From Leptodactylus fallax (lineage: Eukaryota > Chordata > Amphibia > Anura > Leptodactylidae), in contig CAMRHE010000012.1 of the NCBI GenBank assembly GCA_947044405.1, positions 8,428,001 to 8,492,000 on the forward strand: a DNA stretch of 64,000 nucleotides, read 5' to 3'. The notes under the pieces were generated by a model. It saw only the letters and a program-made list of their open reading frames with translations. It was not told the origin of the DNA and ran no database searches. A program made the translations under genes and the position numbers. Positions 58,760 to 64,000 of this stretch are shown in pieces. How positions within the stretch are numbered: position 1 is the stretch's first letter; every line of letters starts with the position of its first letter.

Positions 58760-60918
58760 ATCACAAGGCATTATGGGAAAGGAGCTGGGGAGCTCATGCG
58801 CCCTCTATTGGATGTAACAGATCCTCAATTTGCTTTTGACTCACCGAGCCTTAAGACAGCAAAAGGGATCTTAGCCAAGCCAATTTCACTTATCTGCATA
58901 CAGCGCTGTTTCCGGATTGTTGTCCTTCATCAGTACAGAGCAAAGTGAATTGGCTGGCTTAGTGGGAGGCAATGAGTGGGTTAGGGACAAGAATCTCTCA
59001 CATTGAGGAGAGCACCAGTGAAGGTGTGTAGAGATTTTAATTGCCTTTCGCCCTCTACTTAGCATCTACATATCACAAGGCATTATGGGAAAGGAGCTGG
59101 GGAGCTCATGCGCCCTCTATTGGATGTAACAGATCCTCAATTTGCTTTTGACTCACCGAGCCTTAAGACAGCAAAAGGGATCTTAGCCAAGCCAATTTCA
59201 CTTATCTGCATACAGCGCTGTTTCCGGATTGTTGTCCTTCATCAGTACAGAGCAAAGTGAATTGGCTGGCTTAGTGGGAGGCAATGAGTGGGTTAGGGAC
59301 AAGAATCTCTCACATTGAGGAGAGCACCAGTGAAGGTGTGTAGAGATTTTAATTGCCTTTCGCCCTCTACTTAGCATCTACATATCACAAGGCATTATGG
59401 GAAAGGAGCTGGGGAGCTCATGCGCCCTCTATTGGATGTAACAGATCCTCAATTTGCTTTTGACTCACCGAGCCTTAAGACAGCAAAAGGGATCTTAGCC
59501 AAGCCAATTTCACTTATCTGCATACAGCGCTGTTTCCGGATTGTTGTCCTTCATCAGTACAGAGCAAAGTGAATTGGCTGGCTTAGTGGGAGGCAATGAG
59601 TGGGTTAGGGACAAGAATCTCTCACATTGAGGAGAGCACCAGTGAAGGTGTGTAGAGATTTTAATTGCCTTTCGCCCTCTACTTAGCATCTACATATCAC
59701 AAGGCATTATGGGAAAGGAGCTGGGGAGCTCATGCGCCCTCTATTGGATGTAACAGATCCTCAATTTGCTTTTGACTCACCGAGCCTTAAGACAGCAAAA
59801 GGGATCTTAGCCAAGCCAATTTCACTTATCTGCATACAGCGCTGTTTCCGGATTGTTGTCCTTCATCAGTACAGAGCAAAGTGAATTGGCTGGCTTAGTG
59901 GGAGGCAATGAGTGGGTTAGGGACAAGAATCTCTCACATTGAGGAGAGCACCAGTGAAGGTGTGTAGAGATTTTAATTGCCTTTCGCCCTCTACTTAGCA
60001 TCTACATATCACAAGGCATTATGGGAAAGGAGCTGGGGAGCTCATGCGCCCTCTATTGGATGTAACAGATCCTCAATTTGCTTTTGACTCACCGAGCCTT
60101 AAGACAGCAAAAGGGATCTTAGCCAAGCCAATTTCACTTATCTGCATACAGCGCTGTTTCCGGATTGTTGTCCTTCATCAGTACAGAGCAAAGTGAATTG
60201 GCTGGCTTAGTGGGAGGCAATGAGTGGGTTAGGGACAAGAATCTCTCACATTGAGGAGAGCACCAGTGAAGGTGTGTAGAGATTTTAATTGCCTTTCGCC
60301 CTCTACTTAGCATCTACATATCACAAGGCATTATGGGAAAGGAGCTGGGGAGCTCATGCGCCCTCTATTGGATGTAACAGATCCTCAATTTGCTTTTGAC
60401 TCACCGAGCCTTAAGACAGCAAAAGGGATCTTAGCCAAGCCAATTTCACTTATCTGCATACAGCGCTGTTTCCGGATTGTTGTCCTTCATCAGTACAGAG
60501 CAAAGTGAATTGGCTGGCTTAGTGGGAGGCAATGAGTGGGTTAGGGACAAGAATCTCTCACATTGAGGAGAGCACCAGTGAAGGTGTGTAGAGATTTTAA
60601 TTGCCTTTCGCCCTCTACTTAGCATCTACATATCACAAGGCATTATGGGAAAGGAGCTGGGGAGCTCATGCGCCCTCTATTGGATGTAACAGATCCTCAA
60701 TTTGCTTTTGACTCACCGAGCCTTAAGACAGCAAAAGGGATCTTAGCCAAGCCAATTTCACTTATCTGCATACAGCGCTGTTTCCGGATTGTTGTCCTTC
60801 ATCAGTACAGAGCAAAGTGAATTGGCTGGCTTAGTGGGAGGCAATGAGTGGGTTAGGGACAAGAATCTCTCACATTGAGGAGAGCACCAGTGAAGGTGTG
60901 TAGAGATTTTAATTGCCT
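58760..60918. repeat. Tandem array, 312-bp unit, 6.9 identical copies
   Basis: Copies begin at 58761, 59073, 59385, 59697, 60009, 60321 and 60633, exactly 312 bases apart. No difference between copies was seen on reading. The last copy stops after AATTGCCT (60918), so a 25-base segment (TTCGCCCTC...) occurs only between copies. Each unit holds an inverted repeat, in copy one 58873-58891 and 58942-58960, with 50 bases between arms, and a CCCATAATGC core on the minus strand. All frames contain stops even though 312 is a multiple of three. The unit's middle (CAGCGCTGTTTCCGG...CCTTCATCAGTACAGAG) recalls a dispersed frog repeat, from memory only. Confidence 0.97.
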
Positions 60919-61711
60919 GAGACATCCTGCATTGTAAATGAACTAACACAGACAAAGGTATTCGGGTCATAGGTATCAGAATTAGCTGGTCATGTTATGT
61001 CATTAGAAAGAGAAAGGAAGTGACTAATTCTAAAATTATAATTATATCTATCACACAAAAAATATGACTATATATTTTTTAGAAATCTCCCAACAAATGT
61101 TTTTTCATGTGAAAATGTAAACACATGTATATATTATATTAGGCATCATTTATTACTTCAAGGCTAGACTTACACCACAGTTAACCTATTTGTGATTCAT
61201 GATGGATCCATCAACACATTCCATTCATTTCTATAGGACTGAAACTAATATTACAATGCATTAGTCTTCATTAGGTCCAGCATGATCATTATTTTTACAG
61301 AAATGTTTTCAGGTGAATAGCTGAAAGACTGATAAAACTGATGTAATTAATAAATTGTGGAATTTGTTTCATTCCTTTTTAATAAATTTTAAATAATAAT
61401 AAATTTTAAATAATACATTTTAATAAATCTATGTATTAAATAACGAATGTATATTGTCATAAGTAGAATATTTTGGGAACCTAAGGTAAAAACAATGGTG
61501 CAACGTCTGTGGCAAAGCTGGAACAGACTACACCCATATCACTACATTCTCTGCAATGCCTCGTTTACAAGATAAATTGTATGGACTGATTGTCAAATAT
61601 AGACATAGTAGACATTGAAGCTCATATAACTATGGTTATAGTGAACATATAAACTCGCTTTGTCTAAAAAAAAGAACTGCATCAAAAACCTCGTGTGATT
61701 CCAGTCAAAGT
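60919..61711. other. Unannotated AT-rich stretch
   Basis: A small direct repeat, AATAAATTTTAAATAAT, lies at about 61380-61415. AAGGCTAGACTTACACC at 61160 is a lone MITE-like end. No gene is seen. Confidence 0.4.
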
Positions 61712-61917
61712 CTACATTCACATGACCGTGGGTTTTTCACGTTTGTTTTGCGCAAGAGTCGCGCATTTTCACGGATCCCTCATACACTGCAGGACAAAAA
61801 TAGAGCATGAACTATATTTTGATGGTTCATTACAATGGATCGTCCAAATATCGGTCAACTGAATAGCCCCCATTCACATGAATGAATGTTAATGCAGATG
61901 TTCATGTGACTATAGGG
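61712..61917. mobile_element. MITE with CTACATTCACATGACCGT ends
   Basis: The left CTACATTCACATGACCGTG mirrors the right, which reads CCCTATAGTCACATGAACA on the minus strand. The interior has TTTCACGGATCCC text like that in 7620-7862. Non-coding. Confidence 0.6.
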
Positions 61918-61920
61918 TAA

Positions 61921-62134
61921 GGTTTAAAAACACACATGCAGTTTTTCATGCAGTCTGAGGTGCAGTTTCTGATGCAATTTTTGAGCTAAAGCCAGAAGTA
62001 GATCCATTAGCAAGTAGAAGTGTCAGTTCCACTTTCCATTTCTATTCCTCTTGAATCCACTTCTGGCTTTGGATCAAAAAAATACATTAAAACCAACACT
62101 TCAAACGGACACAAAATCCCATGTGTGATTTCTG
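61921..62134. mobile_element. MITE with ACACATGCAGTTTT-like ends
   Basis: The left GGTTTAAAAACACACATGCA and right ATCCCATGTGTGATTTC are inverted. GAGCTAAAGCCAGAAGTAGA (61984) is mirrored by CCACTTCTGGCTTTGGATC (62058). Non-coding. It abuts the preceding MITE. Confidence 0.65.
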
Positions 62135-62187
62135 TCTAGTGGAATAACTCATTTTAATAGCTACAATCAGTAAATCCACATATATAC

Positions 62188-62746
62188 AATCACTGACAAA
62201 AAAAAAAAATAATACACCCAGATAGATTCAGGTCCTGTTTGCGATTCGATGATGGTCAGGTTTGAGTATGGAGTCCTTGTGGTGAGTGTGTCAATTCTGC
62301 TTGTCCTACGGAGCGACACCAGCGATCTGTCCCAACTGCTGGTGTGGTGATCTGGGGAGCCATCACATACATACATGGTTTCCAACAGATTGTAAAACTT
62401 CCTTGGTCTGCCCAGTCACCAGATTTATTGGGACCAGCTGGGATGCCAACTTTGGCAACCTATGAATATGCAGAATCTAGAGGCCCAGCTGCAACATCTG
62501 TGGGCCAATGTACTACAGTATACCATATGGAACCTTTATGTCTCTATGCCCAACCGTATGCCATTTTATATCAAGGCTAGAGGTTGCCCAACAGGATACT
62601 AGAACCTCCTTTCATTTGTACAGTTATCCCCAATAAACTTATTTTTTCACTTTAATATTGTAAACACTTGCATATGGTATGTCAACATTACATTCACACA
62701 TTTGATTCCAACAACTCATTCTTAGTGTGTTATTTTTTTGGCAAAC
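62188..62746 (+). mobile_element. Degraded Tc1-like element (fourth family)
   Basis: The left end ACTGACAAAAAAAAAAAATA and the right end (minus strand TGCCAAAAAAATAACACAC) are imperfect inverted repeats of a Tc1-like family. The 3' non-coding part (CCCCAATAAACTTATTTTTTC...TTGATTCCAACAACTC) also fits that family as I recall it. The copy is heavily deleted. Confidence 0.6.
62218..62602 (+). pseudogene. Tc1-like transposase remnant
   Basis: From about 62218 one frame reads CLRFDDGQV, a TGA stop, then VWSPCGE...VPTAGVVIWGAITY, matching the post-D1 and VWGAIS region of Tc1-like transposases. LPWSAQSPDL, the region before the catalytic Glu, follows within a few residues. The stretch holding the second Asp (QDNARPH-type) is therefore deleted, and the Glu is not preserved. 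After a frame change the C-terminus NLYVSMPNRMPFYIKARG...PTGY ends at TAG (62600-62602). It is clearly dead. It differs from the three intact transposases and so represents a fourth lineage. Confidence 0.75.
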
Positions 62747-62954
62747 CAAGCATACTGATAGGGGTGCTGCCACATGGTGTTCTGATCACAGTTTAGCCAC
62801 ATTCAGTGCTGGGGTCACCGATGCTTTCAGCTACAGTGAAATACTGGTTAATTATGGGATATTTCTATTACTGGCCATGCGGAAACAGCAAAACCACACA
62901 CCCAGTAATGAACAATAGCTTGTAGTTAAACATCCCCAGCACTGAATTTGGTTA

Positions 62955-63658
62955 TGCAGGGTCGGACTGGCCCACCGGGGAACCGGTGAATCCCCCGGTG
63001 GGCATGAAGCCCCCACTATTAGTACTCATTTTGCCAATGCAAAGGTCAGGGGTCTGATCAGGACGGTCAGGGGACGGATCCGGCCCCTGACCATCCCGAG
63101 TGGGCCCCTGACCAATGGACAGTGGCGTAATGATCGTGGTCACAAGGGCTGCGACCGTAGGGGTACGGGGCCCGCTAGAAATGACCGGGGCCCCGGACTA
63201 CCATGATAGTGGTCGGGGGAAAGCCTGGTTCCCTGACCGCTATACCTATTGTTAATGGAAAGGGGCCGTGCCCCTTTCCATTAGATGCCAGCCGAGGGAA
63301 AGTGACAAAAAAAAAAAAAAATACTCACCTTGCTGTCCTGGACTCAGCATCGTCTCCGGTGCTTTTCAGGCCTCACTGCAGGGGCCTGTGATTAGGCCTC
63401 AACATAATGACGTCATCGCGCCCCACATGACCGCTGAGGAGCAATCACAGGCCCCAACGGTGACGTCTGGGGCACGGGACGTGGAGACCAGGGGACCAAG
63501 GAAGAAGGGAAAGACAGCAGGACGGAGCGAGGATGCCCCGGAGAGGTAAGACAAGGTGAGTATAAGTGTTTGTTATTTTTAATCACTTCTGGGCCTCTAC
63601 TTATTATATTCTGGGGTCTGAGGAGACCCCATTGTATAATAATAGCACTGGCTCTGGG
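62955..63658. repeat. GC-rich composite dispersed repeat
   Basis: Starts GGGTCGGACTGGCCCACCGG, with a perfect 11-bp hairpin (62970-62980 / 62993-63003). Then come GTGGCGTAATGATCGTGGTC and GGGGCCCCGG text, and an inverted pair ATACTCACCTTG (63321-63332) / CAAGGTGAGTAT (63552-63563) flanking a GC-rich core. I recognise the opening phrase as common in anuran genomes. No coding sequence is supported. Confidence 0.6.
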
Positions 63659-63875
63659 GTGGGGGAACTGTGGAGCATCTAATAGTGTGTGGGGGCCACT
63701 GCGGAGCATATATTACTGTGTGGGGGCCACCGTGGAGCATATAATGCTGTGTTGGGGCCACTGCAGAGCATATAATGCTGTGTTGGGGCCACTGCAGAGC
63801 ATATAATGCTGTGTTGGGGCCACTGCGGAGCATATAATGCTGTGTTGGGGCCACTGCGGAACATATTACACTGTC
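63659..63875. repeat. 31-bp minisatellite, ~7 copies
   Basis: Units of the form GTTGGGGCCACTGCAGAGCA plus TATAATGCTGT start at 63659, 63689, 63720, 63751, 63782, 63813 and 63844. Spacing is 31 bases except the first (30). The central copies are nearly identical and the outer ones more diverged. Open frames across it are artefacts of the period. Confidence 0.95.
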
Positions 63876-64000
63876 CCAGTATTGTTTACATGCCGGGCGC
63901 TTTGCTGCTCATTCACCGTGTTCTTGATAACTGCAGTTGTGGTTGGTAAAGCTGTATCTCTTTCAAGTATCTGAGATATCACTGCAGCACCCGTAACCGT
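63876..64000. other. Window edge, unannotated
   Basis: Nothing recognised in the last 125 bases. Confidence 0.4.

Noticed and set aside
58501..58948. Two open frames running into the 312-bp array
   Set aside because: They stop within the first unit and show no domain; the array has stops in every frame.
58760..60918. CRISPR-like array
   Set aside because: Units are 312 bases and directly adjacent with no variable spacers, in vertebrate DNA.
63597..63864. Minus-strand repeats of TQHYMLRSGPNTALYA-type protein
   Set aside because: Produced by translating the 31-bp minisatellite; the apparent peptide repeat reflects the DNA period.

Overview
This looks like vertebrate nuclear DNA, most probably from a frog or toad (anuran amphibian). 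It is AT-rich, has almost no coding sequence, and is full of DNA transposons and short inverted-repeat elements. The organism call rests on three things: a vertebrate FAT4 cadherin exon; many short inverted-repeat elements with TTAAAG-type ends like the T2/Kolobok elements described in Xenopus; and several Tc1/mariner families that are abundant in amphibians and fish. It is an inference from repeat content, not from a database match.

The only host protein-coding sequence I can support is one 132-base exon at 3929-4060 on the minus strand. It encodes a cadherin-repeat junction that I recognise as FAT4, the giant atypical cadherin of planar polarity. No neighbouring FAT4 exon is visible, so the DNA from 4061 upward is probably intron (or partly 5' flank) and 1-3928 is the next intron downstream.

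Mobile DNA fills much of the rest. Three apparently complete Tc1/mariner elements each carry an uninterrupted transposase and sit between TA dinucleotides. They are a DD34E element with long IR/DR-type repeats (4837-6455, plus), a DD37E element (35230-36780, minus) and a DD35E element (53756-55322, plus). A fourth Tc1-like copy (about 62188-62746) is a wreck that has lost its middle. Other items are a solo LTR with a perfect 5-base target duplication (32524-33186), an L2-type LINE 3' end that still encodes the ORF2 C-terminus (52945-53250), a tRNA-derived SINE sharing that LINE's tail (34496-34704), a CR1-like tail, and about fifteen foldback elements, many with TTAA ends.

The most striking non-transposon structure is a tandem array at 58760-60918: 6.9 copies of a 312-base unit with no difference seen between copies, each with an internal inverted repeat. 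A 31-base GC-rich minisatellite family occurs near both ends of the window (2940-3250 and 63659-63875). A perfect 27-bp hairpin with a 9-base loop lies at 52867-52929. Long stretches between these items show nothing I can identify; a few are candidate conserved noncoding segments only because they look compositionally ordinary and repeat-free.
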